From an uncultured Chloroflexota bacterium (GTDB lineage Bacteria > Chloroflexota > Anaerolineae > UBA4142 > SHND01), in the NCBI GenBank assembly GCA_937870825.1, contig CALMZO010000209.1, positions 1 to 40,146 of the forward strand: a stretch of 40,146 nucleotides of DNA, given 5' to 3'. Positions 23,823 through 32,160 of the stretch are shown piece by piece. The notes beneath the pieces were generated by a model. It saw only the letters and a program-made list of their open reading frames with translations, did no database searches and was not told where the DNA came from. The position numbers and the translations under genes are program-made. Each line of letters opens with the position of its first letter. The first letter of the stretch is position 1.

Positions 23823-24788
23823 TCACTCTTGAATCGACGCGCACGATCTGGCAAAAGATGTCAGGTCTTGCAGCAACTGCGGCTTGTCTTGCGCGAGCGC
23901 GTCGAACAATAAACCCGCGTGTCCTGCGCCGGGATAAATTTTCAATTCGCTTGTGTCACCTTTGGCGCGTAATTCGTTTTGGAAATTTTCGCTGATGGAA
24001 AGCGGCACAGTTTCGTCGCTATCGCCGTGAATTAAAAGAATGGGCGGCAACGCGGAACCGACAAAAGAACCGGGCGAGCCGCGCGGAAAATTTGTCTCGC
24101 CACCGAAAACGTCCAACAACAATTTGCCATCATTGCCTTTGACACTTTTCTCGTACTGCAGCTGCTCGCTGATGTTGTACGGTCCCGCAATCCCGTAATA
24201 ACCGCAAATTTCGCGCGGGGAATGTTCGAGCGCGGCGAGATAGGTAGCGTCAAGCGCGACGAGTCCGCTGAGATGCGCGCCCGCCGATTGTCCCCCCAAA
24301 ATAATTCGCTTCGGGTCGCCGCCATATTTTGAAATGTTGTCGCGTGTCCAAACAAACGCGCGCGCAATTTCTTGCGCTTGTTGAAACGCGTTGGCTTGAG
24401 GATGGAGCGTGTAACTGGGAATCACAATGACGATATTTTCGGACAGGGTTTTTTGTGCGACGGGGGCGTACAATTCTTTTTCGCCGCTGTTCCAGCCGCC
24501 GCCGTGAACCCACATCATGACGGGGTGCGGACCCGGCGCAGTGGGTTGATACACATCCAATTTTTCGCGCGGCAAATCGCCGTACGCGATATTCTTGGTC
24601 ACATTCGGAGACGTGGCATAGAACGCGTCGGCGACGCGTTTGGCGTTCAGCAAGCGAAGCGTGTACGAAACCTCGTCGCGATAAAAAAGCGCGACGAGCG
24701 CGATGCCGCCCAACGCCAAGATGGCGGGGACAAAGAACCACTGCATTGGAAAACGACGGCGCGTCCGAATTGCATTCATTGCGCCCAT
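23823..24788 (-). CDS. Membrane-anchored alpha/beta hydrolase (esterase)
   Basis: A 321-residue hydrolase of the hormone-sensitive lipase/carboxylesterase type. A helix at residues 15-36 (WFFVPAILALGGIALVALF) anchors it in the membrane. The oxyanion motif HGGGW is near 95, the nucleophile Ser in GGQSAGAHLSG near 160, Asp in LLIHGDSDETVP near 255 and His in YPGAGHAGLLF near 288. The triad is complete. The start at 24788 overlaps the PaiB-like gene by 13 bases; an ATG three codons in forms an exact ATGA overlap and is an equal option. Natural ester unknown. Confidence 0.88.
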   Translation of the reverse strand: MGAMNAIRTRRRFPMQWFFVPAILALGGIALVALFYRDEVSYTLRLLNAKRVADAFYATSPNVTKNIAYGDLPREKLDVYQPTAPGPHPVMMWVHGGGWNSGEKELYAPVAQKTLSENIVIVIPSYTLHPQANAFQQAQEIARAFVWTRDNISKYGGDPKRIILGGQSAGAHLSGLVALDATYLAALEHSPREICGYYGIAGPYNISEQLQYEKSVKGNDGKLLLDVFGGETNFPRGSPGSFVGSALPPILLIHGDSDETVPLSISENFQNELRAKGDTSELKIYPGAGHAGLLFDALAQDKPQLLQDLTSFARSCASIQE

Positions 24789-25465
24789 GACAATTTTTCT
24801 TGCATCATTGCGCCAATCTCAAATTCCACATTTTCGGGACGCGCACTCAATGCTTGCACAATTCGTTCCTGTTCCACGCGCGTCCGGTCCTGGCTCAATT
24901 TGAAACGCGCGTCGAGACGCGTCACGCATATTTCAAAGGCGACGATGCCGTTGGCTTTGGTCTGCTTGAAATCATCAGGCAGCGAATCGAATTGCTCGAG
25001 CGTGCCTTCAAATTGCTGCACCATGCGCTCGACAACCTTTAATCGCTCATCAAGCGATTCCAAAAGGCGCGGCGCGCCGTACGCGTGAACCGCGACATAG
25101 TTCCACGTCGGAACCGACAAGTGACCCTGCAAAGTGCCTTTCGCGTCGCCGGTGCTGGGTCGCTGGTCGCCGCTTTGCGCGGGTTCATAGTGACGCGTCG
25201 AAATGAACGCGTGCGGCTCTTGGAAAATCATCAGCGCGTCGTGCGCTTGAACTTTCGCGCTGCCAAAATCGCGCCACTGCACGTTCGCGCGCGCAAGATG
25301 CGCGGTGAGAAAAACTTGGTCGTTTTGGTCGTCAATCAAAACAGGCAAATGCGTTGCCGTCATGTTGCCGTCGCGTGTCGTGACGAGTGTGGCGAACGGA
25401 TATTCGCGCATGAACGCGATGATTTTCGCGCGGTCCGTTTCGCGATTGTGAATCGGTGTGTACAT
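24776..25465 (-). CDS. PaiB-like FMN-binding protein
   Basis: A 229-residue split-barrel flavin-binding protein of the PaiB family, named after a Bacillus regulator of sporulation and protease genes. MYTPIHNRETDRAKIIAFM is the canonical start and supports the ATG at 25465 over a longer frame. FATLVTTRDGNMTATHLPVL, VFLTAHLARANVQW and YEPAQ with TWNYVAVHAYGAPRLL follow, the latter a family hallmark. It may reduce or bind a flavin-linked substrate; a regulatory role is not shown. Its stop overlaps the esterase start. Confidence 0.88.
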   Translation of the reverse strand: MYTPIHNRETDRAKIIAFMREYPFATLVTTRDGNMTATHLPVLIDDQNDQVFLTAHLARANVQWRDFGSAKVQAHDALMIFQEPHAFISTRHYEPAQSGDQRPSTGDAKGTLQGHLSVPTWNYVAVHAYGAPRLLESLDERLKVVERMVQQFEGTLEQFDSLPDDFKQTKANGIVAFEICVTRLDARFKLSQDRTRVEQERIVQALSARPENVEFEIGAMMQEKLSWAQ

Positions 25466-25538
25466 GGTGATTGGAAAATAAAGTTGGAGATTCGATACTC
25501 GAATTTGCGAGAGGCGCGTGGTAAGGCGCGAGCGCTGC

Positions 25539-26588
25539 TCAGCGACTTGCGAGCCGCGCAAATTCGGTACGGAATTCTTGCTCCAGACTCATTTTGTCTT
25601 TGGCAGCTAAAAGCGCGGCGCGCAGCGCGTTCAGCGTCAATTGTTCGCACATTGTATGGTCCCACCCGAACGTTTCGGCGCATTTCAAAAATTCATCGGT
25701 GAGGGTGGTGTTGAACATCGGGGGGTCGTCGGAATTGAGCGTGATGTATAAACCTTGGTCCAACAAGGTTGGAAGCGGATGTTCGCGAAGGCTTGGCGCG
25801 ACGTTCAAGCAAACGTTGCTCGTCGGACACACTTCGAGCGGAATTTGTGATGCTTTGAGATATTCGACCAGCGCGGGGTCTTCGAGACAACGAACGCCAT
25901 GTCCGATACGGCGTGACTTGCCCGCGCGCAGCGCGCTCCAAATGGAATCTGCGCCACCCGTTTCGCCCGCGTGCAGAATGCACGGAACCCCCGCGGCGTT
26001 CGCCAAATCAAAGGCAGCCTGAAATTTTTCGGGTGGATGTCCTACTTCATAGCCGCCCAGACCGAGCGCGCCGATGCCATTCCCGTAATGCTTGACGACC
26101 TGTTCGGCGGTGACCATGCCGCTTTCGGGCGTCACCTCGCGTGCAATGTCCACAATCACATTCATCGTCACCCCAAGTTCGCGTTCTGCCCACATGCGCG
26201 CGCGCTGCAATGCCGCGAACTGTTCGTCAAAAGGAATGCCACAGTGCTGAAAAATTGTGTGTGCCGTATACGTCGGTTCCGAGTACCGGATGTTTTGTTC
26301 TGCCTGCCCCGTTAAAAATTCGCGCGCAATCAACTCGATGTCATCCGCCGTTTTGAGACACGATGAAATGTTTACATAGATTTCGACGAAATGGGAAAAG
26401 TCGCGAAATGTGTACCACTGCTGCAGCTCTTGGACAGTGGCATAGGGCAGGGCAACGCGATTGCGTCGAGCCAGACGCAAGAGTGTTTCGGGACGAATGG
26501 AACCTTCAAGGTGGACATGCAATTCCACCTTGGGCATGGCGCGAATAAATTTTTCGAGAGAGAGAGGGTTGCTTGTTGCAGGCTTCAT
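25539..26588 (-). CDS. add: Adenosine deaminase
   Basis: A 349-residue TIM-barrel enzyme that turns adenosine into inosine in purine salvage. ELHVHLEGS holds the two zinc His; HAGETGG holds the next His and the catalytic Glu; RIGHGVRC holds the catalytic His; LNSDDPPMF holds the zinc Asp. VCPTSNVCL is the substrate-side strand typical of Add. Length is that of family members. The start overlaps the stop of the upstream gene (ATGA), so they are coupled. Adenine deaminase-like members of the family cannot be fully excluded. Confidence 0.92.
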   Translation of the reverse strand: MKPATSNPLSLEKFIRAMPKVELHVHLEGSIRPETLLRLARRNRVALPYATVQELQQWYTFRDFSHFVEIYVNISSCLKTADDIELIAREFLTGQAEQNIRYSEPTYTAHTIFQHCGIPFDEQFAALQRARMWAERELGVTMNVIVDIAREVTPESGMVTAEQVVKHYGNGIGALGLGGYEVGHPPEKFQAAFDLANAAGVPCILHAGETGGADSIWSALRAGKSRRIGHGVRCLEDPALVEYLKASQIPLEVCPTSNVCLNVAPSLREHPLPTLLDQGLYITLNSDDPPMFNTTLTDEFLKCAETFGWDHTMCEQLTLNALRAALLAAKDKMSLEQEFRTEFARLASR

Positions 26589-27304
26589 GCGCGCAGTCCG
26601 ACGAGAATATCGCTGTTGGGGTGAAGTCCTTGCACCGTCATGCGCGAGATGCGTTCGCCGGGGTCAACGACGCCGTGCGTTTCCGCAATGTTCATAAAGG
26701 AACTCGCCACATCGTACGAACGCAGCCAGCCCGCGCGCGCTTGACAGAACAAATCATAATCGAAGGGCGCTTCTTCCGGGACTTTGCCGTCGCGAATTTG
26801 CGTGGTGGGAAAAAAGACAAGCTGCGGATTGCGCGTGGGAAATTCGATGGCGAGCGGCTGTACGGTGTTCTCGCCCGCGCGCAATTTAAACACTGCGAAA
26901 CCAAAATCATTGTATTCGGGCAAGCGCTTTACCAGTTCGCTCGGCACGCGAAAGCGTTCGTCCAATTTGTCTAACTCGTGGGGTGTCGGCACAAAGAACG
27001 ATTCAAAACTGCCGACGAGATGTGTCATAACATGCTGCGCGTGGGAACCCGCGACGGGCGCGTTGCGCGTGTACGGAAAACCGTTTTCCATATCGCTGAA
27101 AAAATTTTCATAGTTCGAGAGACGCACAAAGTGTACCTGGTCGGGGGCTGTGTCGGGCGGCGTCGGCAGCGGCAGAATCAACGCGACGTCGTTCGCCGCG
27201 CTATATTCCATTTGATAGACGAGGAACTGCGTTCCGTTTTGAGAGACGCGCGCAAAGATGCGTGTATTGGCAACGCGTGAAACGTTTCCTGAAAAAGAGC
27301 TCAT
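26585..27304 (-). CDS. Unrecognised protein coupled to adenosine deaminase
   Basis: A 239-residue protein with no signal peptide or membrane helix that I cannot assign. It is rich in beta-type stretches: TRIFARVSQNGTQFLVYQ, VALILPLPTPP, and FFVPTPHELDKLDERFRV. IEFPTRNPQLVFFPTTQIRD and SFMNIAETHGVVDPGER suggest a compact globular enzyme-like or binding fold. The ATG at 27304 has GGAG 11 bases before; a GTG at 27316 is also possible. It shares four bases with the adenosine deaminase start, so the pair is probably one operon. Confidence 0.65.
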   Translation of the reverse strand: MSSFSGNVSRVANTRIFARVSQNGTQFLVYQMEYSAANDVALILPLPTPPDTAPDQVHFVRLSNYENFFSDMENGFPYTRNAPVAGSHAQHVMTHLVGSFESFFVPTPHELDKLDERFRVPSELVKRLPEYNDFGFAVFKLRAGENTVQPLAIEFPTRNPQLVFFPTTQIRDGKVPEEAPFDYDLFCQARAGWLRSYDVASSFMNIAETHGVVDPGERISRMTVQGLHPNSDILVGLRA

Positions 27305-27483
27305 GCTTAAATCCACTCCGCTTCTACGGTACGCTCATTTTGAACGTTTCCCGTGTTGGATGTTGTTTTGGGTTCGAGCAGTACAAGTGCACCTTGCGAT
27401 TCTCCACCGCAAAGCCATTTTTTCGAATGCGTTGGAAATAATAATAGATTGCGGCGGTTTGTGCAATTGGAATGAGGCGCAGG

Positions 27484-28359
27484 TCATCGCGTTGGAGTTG
27501 GCACAACGGGAACCGGCGCGAGCTGGCAATTGGTTGCGGATGCGCGATAGCTGACGATTTGCGTAACGAACACGCTGCGCGTGTTGAGGTTGGCAATTTC
27601 GTTGGCGATGACTTCGGCTTGTGCGAGGGCGTCACGCGCGCGCTCGCATTCTTGAATCGCGATTTCACTGCCGCCGAGATAAATCCAGGTCTGCGCGTCA
27701 AAACCATCATAAATGGATTCGGGCAGATTCGGAAAACGGTGCCGCACATTCATCGCTTGACGATATGCCTCGCGCCCGCGCTCAAAATTTCCGCTGGTGA
27801 ATTCCGCTTGCGCGAGGGCGCGATAGGCAAAGACATATTCATAAGGAGTCTCGGCGCGACGCGTCGCCGTTTCCAGGAGGTTTTGGGCGCGCGTATAATC
27901 GCCGCTGGTTGTGAAAATCAAACCCACCAAAATAAATTCGGTGGAGGTCACATCCGAGCCATACGCGTTCAAGATGTCTTCCGCCTGGTCGGCGAGCAGT
28001 TGGTTTTCGGAATCAATGTAACCGCCGAGCTGCTGGGCGCCCGCCGCGCCGTACTTTATTCGCAACTCGGCGTTGTCTTTGAGTTGTCCGATTAATTCGC
28101 GCAATTCGATGCGCGCGCCGCGTCGTTCTTGCTCGCGCTGTTGATAAATGCCGTACGCGGTGGAAAGAATGGCGACCAGTGCGGCGATGACGGAAACAAC
28201 TACGGGCGGCTCGAGCCACCATGGGCGCGCGCGTTGATTCAACGCGATTTGAAGCGCATCAATTTCCGCGTCGTTTTGCTGCATCTGCGTGTGCAGCGAT
28301 TCCAACTCTTGACGCAACGCGGCATATTCCGTATTCCAATCTGATGGTGCTTGTGACAT
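27484..28359 (-). CDS. Membrane-anchored TPR-like protein
   Basis: A 291-residue protein. Residues 5-40 form a coiled coil (YAALRQELESLHTQMQQND), a single helix follows at 50-70 (VVVSVIAALVAILSTAYGIY), and a second charged coiled coil leads into helical repeats. The repeats (YTRAQNLLETATRRA, YVFAYRALAQAEFTSGNF, GREAYRQAMNVRHRF, QECERARDALAQAEV) look like divergent TPR units. This resembles an adaptor that shows TPRs on one face of the membrane. The ATG at 28359 has GGGAG six bases before. Its partners are unknown. Nothing supportable lies between its end and the next gene (27317-27483). Confidence 0.68.
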   Translation of the reverse strand: MSQAPSDWNTEYAALRQELESLHTQMQQNDAEIDALQIALNQRARPWWLEPPVVVSVIAALVAILSTAYGIYQQREQERRGARIELRELIGQLKDNAELRIKYGAAGAQQLGGYIDSENQLLADQAEDILNAYGSDVTSTEFILVGLIFTTSGDYTRAQNLLETATRRAETPYEYVFAYRALAQAEFTSGNFERGREAYRQAMNVRHRFPNLPESIYDGFDAQTWIYLGGSEIAIQECERARDALAQAEVIANEIANLNTRSVFVTQIVSYRASATNCQLAPVPVVPTPTR

Positions 28360-28404
28360 AGGTTCTCCCAATTCTCACAGGCAGCACGCACGGACAATGC
28401 GTCT

Positions 28405-29748
28405 TTACAGTTGTCCTGACCGCGCGTCCCAATTTGCCAAGAGCGCACGATATTCCGCATCCTGATAGCGCGACAACAAAAACCAGCGCGCATAGGCGGG
28501 CAATGCCGCGCCGACAACGTGCGCACTGACGAGTTCCGCCGCACCCTGTGAGGCCATGACGCCGAATCCTGAAAGCGCGCCGCAGATGTACGCGCCTTGA
28601 ATCGGCAGCGGACCAATCAGGGGACGATTCTCGCGCGTCTTGCAATACGAACCGCCGTCCACAAATGCCTCCCGTCCGCGTCCGAAATACACGCGCGCCT
28701 CAGGAATCATGCGCGCGAGCCCGCGCAGAATAATTTCCGCCGCGCGTGTATCGAACATGGGCTCGGCTTGAAATTTGGAAGGGCGCATGTCGTACGTCCA
28801 GAGTCCCATAATTTTCGGGTCCTCCGGTGTGCCTTTTGGCAAAAAGTGAACACCGCCGGGGAACGCGGCGAGCAGCCAACGCGTCGCGTCGGCTGCGGTA
28901 AATTCCGAGCGCTCCGTTTCGCTCCATTCTAATTCTTGCGGGTCATTCCACAATAACAAATCGGCATAGCGCGGAAACACGCGGGCGGAATCACGCATCG
29001 TCATCTTGGCGTGCAGTTCATTGTACACGGGCAGTTTGATGCCCAACATACGCGCAATATCGGGCAACAGCGGTCCTGCGGCAAGGATGAGCGTGTCCGT
29101 TGAAATTTCTGCGCCGGAGGCACCGTGAACGCTTTCGATGCGATTGCCGCGCACAGATATTTTTTCTACGCGGTCGCGCAAAAATTTTACGCCATGTGTG
29201 CGCGCTTGCGAGACCAACCATTCGCCCAACGCGAACACGTCGAACGCGCCGCAGCGGCGCACGTGCAGCATCGCCACAACATCGCGCGTGACACGCGGAT
29301 AGTGTTGGTGAATGAGGTCGGGGTTGGTGAGGAGGTCAATCCCATCCACAGCGCCTGCATGGGTGATTGGGCCAGAAGTCGTTTCGCGGAATTTACCGAC
29401 GCCGCGTTGTTCGGCATCCCGCGCGAGTTCACGCCATTTTTCAATTTGCGCTTCGCGCGCCGTGAAATACATGTAACCGTTCTGCGAAAGTTGAATCGCG
29501 TGCTTTGTTGCGACATCAATTTCTTGCAACAAGTCAATCGAACGATTGAGCAGACGCACCATCGCGTCGCCGGGACCGGGGAACAAATTGCGATATGCCA
29601 TTGTCCCGCGCGAGCTGGTCAGTCCGAGCGGTTCACGTTCATCCACGACGACGATGTCTTTGAGATTGTGCTTGACGGCGAGATGATACGCGGTGGCAAG
29701 TCCCGCGATGCCCGCGCCGAGGATCAGGATGTGGGCGCTGTTCGACAT
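28405..29748 (-). CDS. FAD-dependent oxidoreductase (DAO/sarcosine oxidase-like)
   Basis: A 447-residue flavoenzyme of the D-amino acid oxidase superfamily. ILILGAGIAGLATAYHL is the FAD dinucleotide motif, VVVDEREPLGLTSSRG the ribose and phosphate region, and LILAAGPLLPDIARMLG the GG-type motif. ENRPLIGPLPIQGAYICGAL with SGFGVMASQGAAELVS is the C-terminal flavin-contact segment. Members oxidise amines such as glycine, sarcosine or D-amino acids; the substrate here is not determined. A -10 box lies six bases before the ATG, so it may be translated without a leader. Confidence 0.87.
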   Translation of the reverse strand: MSNSAHILILGAGIAGLATAYHLAVKHNLKDIVVVDEREPLGLTSSRGTMAYRNLFPGPGDAMVRLLNRSIDLLQEIDVATKHAIQLSQNGYMYFTAREAQIEKWRELARDAEQRGVGKFRETTSGPITHAGAVDGIDLLTNPDLIHQHYPRVTRDVVAMLHVRRCGAFDVFALGEWLVSQARTHGVKFLRDRVEKISVRGNRIESVHGASGAEISTDTLILAAGPLLPDIARMLGIKLPVYNELHAKMTMRDSARVFPRYADLLLWNDPQELEWSETERSEFTAADATRWLLAAFPGGVHFLPKGTPEDPKIMGLWTYDMRPSKFQAEPMFDTRAAEIILRGLARMIPEARVYFGRGREAFVDGGSYCKTRENRPLIGPLPIQGAYICGALSGFGVMASQGAAELVSAHVVGAALPAYARWFLLSRYQDAEYRALLANWDARSGQL

Positions 29749-29754
29749 GAGTGA

Positions 29755-29760
29755 ATTATA
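29755..29760 (-). promoter_or_regulatory. -10 box of the DAO-like gene (leaderless start)
   Basis: On the minus strand TATAAT is followed by TCACTC and then ATG, so transcription would begin at or next to the start codon. No good -35 box is present. The terminator of the previous gene lies directly upstream. Confidence 0.5.
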
Positions 29761-29790
29761 AAACAAAAAGGACGGCGCGTATCCGTCCTT
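29761..29790 (-). terminator. Terminator of the mini SHOCT-like gene
   Basis: On the minus strand AAGGACGG pairs with CCGTCCTT around a seven-base loop, followed by TTTTTGTTTT. The stem includes part of the stop codon of the upstream gene. Confidence 0.8.
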
Positions 29791-30046
29791 AGGCTGCTTC
29801 CGCCAATCGTTTTTCCCATTTTTCTTTCACCGTCTTGTACGTCGCTTCTGAAATTTCCCGGTTCGCTAAACGCACATCAAGTTTGTCGAGCAGCGTTTGG
29901 ATGTCTGCGCGCGTTTGGGGAATGGTCAGCGCGCTGATACTTGTCCGCGCGTCAAGCGCGTCCGTGAACGCGTTTCCTATCGAACGACTCAACACGGTGC
30001 CGAGTCCAAGCCCCGCGCCGAATTCGATAAAATCGGAGGTGTCCAT
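29789..30046 (-). CDS. Small protein with SHOCT-like tail
   Basis: An 85-residue protein. The N-terminal half (FIEFGAGLGLGTVLSRSIGN) is Gly-rich and mildly hydrophobic. The C-terminal half, LLDKLDVRLANREISEATYK followed by a Lys/Glu-rich helix, closely matches the tail of the SPFH protein encoded at 30343-31383 (MLDNLDMRFANGEISEETYK). Such SHOCT-type ends are short helical hairpins used for oligomer or membrane-protein contacts. No ribosome site is visible; the leader is made of heptamer repeats. It may compete with or help the SPFH protein. Confidence 0.65.
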   Translation of the reverse strand: MDTSDFIEFGAGLGLGTVLSRSIGNAFTDALDARTSISALTIPQTRADIQTLLDKLDVRLANREISEATYKTVKEKWEKRLAEAA

Positions 30047-30052
30047 GAAAAT

Positions 30053-30084
30053 CAGTATTCAGTCGTCAGTTATCAGTAAACAGT
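30053..30084. repeat. Heptamer-phased CAGT repeat
   Basis: CAGT occurs at 30053, 30060, 30067, 30074 and 30081, each exactly seven bases apart. The array spans the gap before the mini SHOCT-like gene and encodes the last residues (FTDN) of the HicB-like protein, so the repeat may have changed that end. Confidence 0.75.
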
Positions 30085-30269
30085 CCGTCAAAAATGGCGA
30101 GCGGCTTGACAGATTCGTTCTGGTCTGCGATGACTCGAAGTGCGAGTGCTTCTGCTTTTGCAGTTGCTTCCTGACGTGTTGCTCCATAGACCAACACACC
30201 CGGTAATTCAAGCACTTCGGCAATCCACCGTTCGTCCTCTTCTTGTTCATGTTCGATATTGAATTGCAT
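30066..30269 (-). CDS. Orphan HicB-like antitoxin domain protein
   Basis: A 67-residue protein of the HicB/UPF0150 type. FNIEHEQEEDERWIAEVLEL and PGVLVYGATRQEATAKAEAL are the usual single-domain pattern, a partly degraded RNase H-like fold that binds the HicA toxin. No HicA-like small basic protein is seen on either side. AAAGGAGCG stands before the ATG. It lacks the C-terminal DNA-binding part that some HicB proteins carry. It could act as a free antitoxin or have another role. Confidence 0.8.
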   Translation of the reverse strand: MQFNIEHEQEEDERWIAEVLELPGVLVYGATRQEATAKAEALALRVIADQNESVKPLAIFDGLFTDN

Positions 30270-30302
30270 CGCGCTCCTTTCGCGCAGGATTATATCACGA
30301 AC

Positions 30303-30344
30303 AAAAAAACCTGCGACGGGTTATGCCCTCGCAGGTTTTTTTTT
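30303..30344. terminator. Bidirectional terminator after the SPFH gene
   Basis: ACCTGCGA with GGG pairs with CCCTCGCAGGT around a short loop, with one bulged base. A7 stands to the left and T9 to the right, so it works in both directions. It ends the stress operon on the minus strand; its core resembles that of the terminator at 19976-20011. Confidence 0.85.
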
Positions 30345-31383
30345 AGCCGCCCATTCCCTTTAACCGTTCTTGCCATTTGGCGGTCATGTTTTTGTACGTT
30401 TCTTCAGAGATTTCGCCGTTGGCAAAACGCATGTCGAGGTTATCAAGCATGGCTTGAATTTGCGCGGGCGTTTGCGGGGTGCCTGCCGCGCCGCTGCCAC
30501 CGCCGCCTTGTACGTTGCTGCTCGCGGGGTTGCGCATCGCGTCGCCGAGTGTGCCTGCCATGACTGCGCCCATGCCCAGGCCGGCACCGACGCCAACACC
30601 GGTCGCGGTTGCGCCGCCTGACGGATTTTGCGCGGCGTCGCCCAACGCGCGCGCGGTTTTGAATTTCAGATACGCGTCCATATTGCCGATGGCGCCCATC
30701 GCCGCGCGTTCGTCAATTGCTTTGGAGGTTTCGTCCGTTGGCGTGACGGCTGTGACATAAAATTGCAAAAGTGCGAGACCGAGTGCGGCGAAATCGTCGG
30801 CGAGATTGGCTCTCGCGCCGGCACTGACCTCGTTATACAGCGAAGGCAAATCGAGCAGCGATGTTTTCTGCGTGCCGAGCAAATCCGCGAATTTGGAAAC
30901 AATCATGCTGCGCAAATAGTCCGCGATTTGGTCGGTGGTGAAAATACCTTGCTGTCCGACAATGACGTTGACGAACATTTGCGGGTCTTTGACCTGATAC
31001 GCGTACGCGCCAAACGCGCGCAAACGCGCCATGCCAAATTCGGGGTCACGGAACGCGATGGGTTCGGGCGTGCCCCATTTTTGGTCGAGGAACTGCTTCA
31101 TGTTCACAAAGAACACGTCGGCGGGGAATGGTGTTTTGCCGCTGGTTGCCAAGCCGATAATCGCGGAAAGAATTGGCAGGTTGGCGGTCGTGAGGGTGTG
31201 ACGCCCCGGTCCGAACACATCAAGCGCTTTGCCGTCACGGAAAAAGACCGCGTTCTGACTTTCGCGTACGATTAATTGGGAGCCGAGACGCAAATCGGCC
31301 TGTTCACCCGGTGGCGGTTCGCGATGAACAATCTCGCGTCCGGTCTGGTCGTCGAATTGAATGACATCAATGATGCGTGGCAT
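30343..31383 (-). CDS. SPFH/Band-7 protein with SHOCT tail (YdjI-like)
   Basis: A 346-residue cytosolic protein of the PF13421 type. MPRIIDVIQFDDQTGREIVH and PGEQADLRLGSQLIVRESQ open it; VFFRDGKALDVFGPGRHTL and KTPFPADVFFVNMKQFLDQ are hallmarks of YdjI. Residues 240-305 are Gly/Ala-rich linker, and residues 310-340 form the SHOCT-like hairpin (MLDNLDMRFANGEISEETYK). In Bacillus subtilis the homologue helps to bring PspA to the membrane. The ATG at 31383 is chosen for GGAGG directly upstream; the longer frame would start in the repeat. It is last in the operon after pspA. Confidence 0.88.
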   Translation of the reverse strand: MPRIIDVIQFDDQTGREIVHREPPPGEQADLRLGSQLIVRESQNAVFFRDGKALDVFGPGRHTLTTANLPILSAIIGLATSGKTPFPADVFFVNMKQFLDQKWGTPEPIAFRDPEFGMARLRAFGAYAYQVKDPQMFVNVIVGQQGIFTTDQIADYLRSMIVSKFADLLGTQKTSLLDLPSLYNEVSAGARANLADDFAALGLALLQFYVTAVTPTDETSKAIDERAAMGAIGNMDAYLKFKTARALGDAAQNPSGGATATGVGVGAGLGMGAVMAGTLGDAMRNPASSNVQGGGGSGAAGTPQTPAQIQAMLDNLDMRFANGEISEETYKNMTAKWQERLKGMGG

Positions 31384-31397
31384 AAAACCTCCAGTAT

Positions 31398-31465
31398 TGA
31401 GCAATGAGCATTGAGCGAGGAGTATTTTACACTGTTCTTGACCAACACTCAAACCTCAATGCTCA
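31398..31465. repeat. Heptamer-phased facing arms between pspA and the SPFH gene
   Basis: TGAG occurs at 31398, 31405 and 31412 and its complement CTCA at 31448, 31455 and 31462, all in exact steps of seven. The arms (GAGCATTGAG and CTCAATGCTC) can pair to a hairpin in the mRNA between the two genes. Confidence 0.75.
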
Positions 31466-31474
31466 ACGCTGGTT

Positions 31475-32143
31475 TCATTTTCCCATTTTTGCTTTTAACG
31501 CGGCGAGTTGGTCATTGATTTTGTCATCGGCACCGAGTTGTTCGAATTCCTCTTCGAGGGATGTTCTCGATTCGGCAACTTGTTCATCGGCGTCGGCGCG
31601 CGCTTCTTGCTGGCGAATCTTGCGCTCCATCCGTTCTAATTCGGACGCGTAATCGGCGGTGTTGGCTTTTTTGCTGACGTTGGTAATTTTCGATTTTGCC
31701 TGTGCTGCGCGGGCGCGGGCAACCAAATTGTCGCGGTTGCGTACTGCTTGCTCGTACTTGCTTTTCAACAAATCGCGTTTCGATTTCAATTCCGTCACAA
31801 CGCTCTTTTGGCCCTCGAGCTGTTTTTCGTAAATCGAAACTTGCTCGGCATAATCGTTCACGCGCAACAATGCTTCGCGCGCGAGGTCATCGCGGCTTTT
31901 CTCAACGGCGCGTTCGGCTTTGGATTCCCACGCGGCGCGGTTGCGGTTTGCCGCGTCCAAATCACCTTCCAACATTTTTTGCTGCGCGATTTGGTCGGCA
32001 ATGTCGGAATCGGCTTGACGCAGTGCGTCATTCATGTCGCGGATAATTTGATTCAACATGGCTTCGGGGTCCTCTGCGCTGTCGAGCATGTCGTTGATGT
32101 TTGCGCGAATGATGTTGCTGATACGGTCGAATACGGTAGGCAT
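31475..32143 (-). CDS. pspA: Phage shock protein A (PspA/IM30 family)
   Basis: A 222-residue coiled-coil protein that binds stressed inner membranes and forms ESCRT-III-like assemblies. MPTVFDRISNIIRANINDML is the amphipathic membrane-binding helix, followed by EDPEAMLNQIIRDMNDALRQ and a long charged helical hairpin (QKMLEGDLDAANRNRAAWES). The end EEFEQLGADDKINDQLAALK is typical. AAGGAGA precedes the ATG. It is the fourth gene of an operon with four other membrane-stress families. No sigma-54 activator PspF or PspB/C is present, as expected outside proteobacteria. Confidence 0.93.
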   Translation of the reverse strand: MPTVFDRISNIIRANINDMLDSAEDPEAMLNQIIRDMNDALRQADSDIADQIAQQKMLEGDLDAANRNRAAWESKAERAVEKSRDDLAREALLRVNDYAEQVSIYEKQLEGQKSVVTELKSKRDLLKSKYEQAVRNRDNLVARARAAQAKSKITNVSKKANTADYASELERMERKIRQQEARADADEQVAESRTSLEEEFEQLGADDKINDQLAALKAKMGK

Positions 32144-32160
32144 TTTTTTCTCCTTGATTG

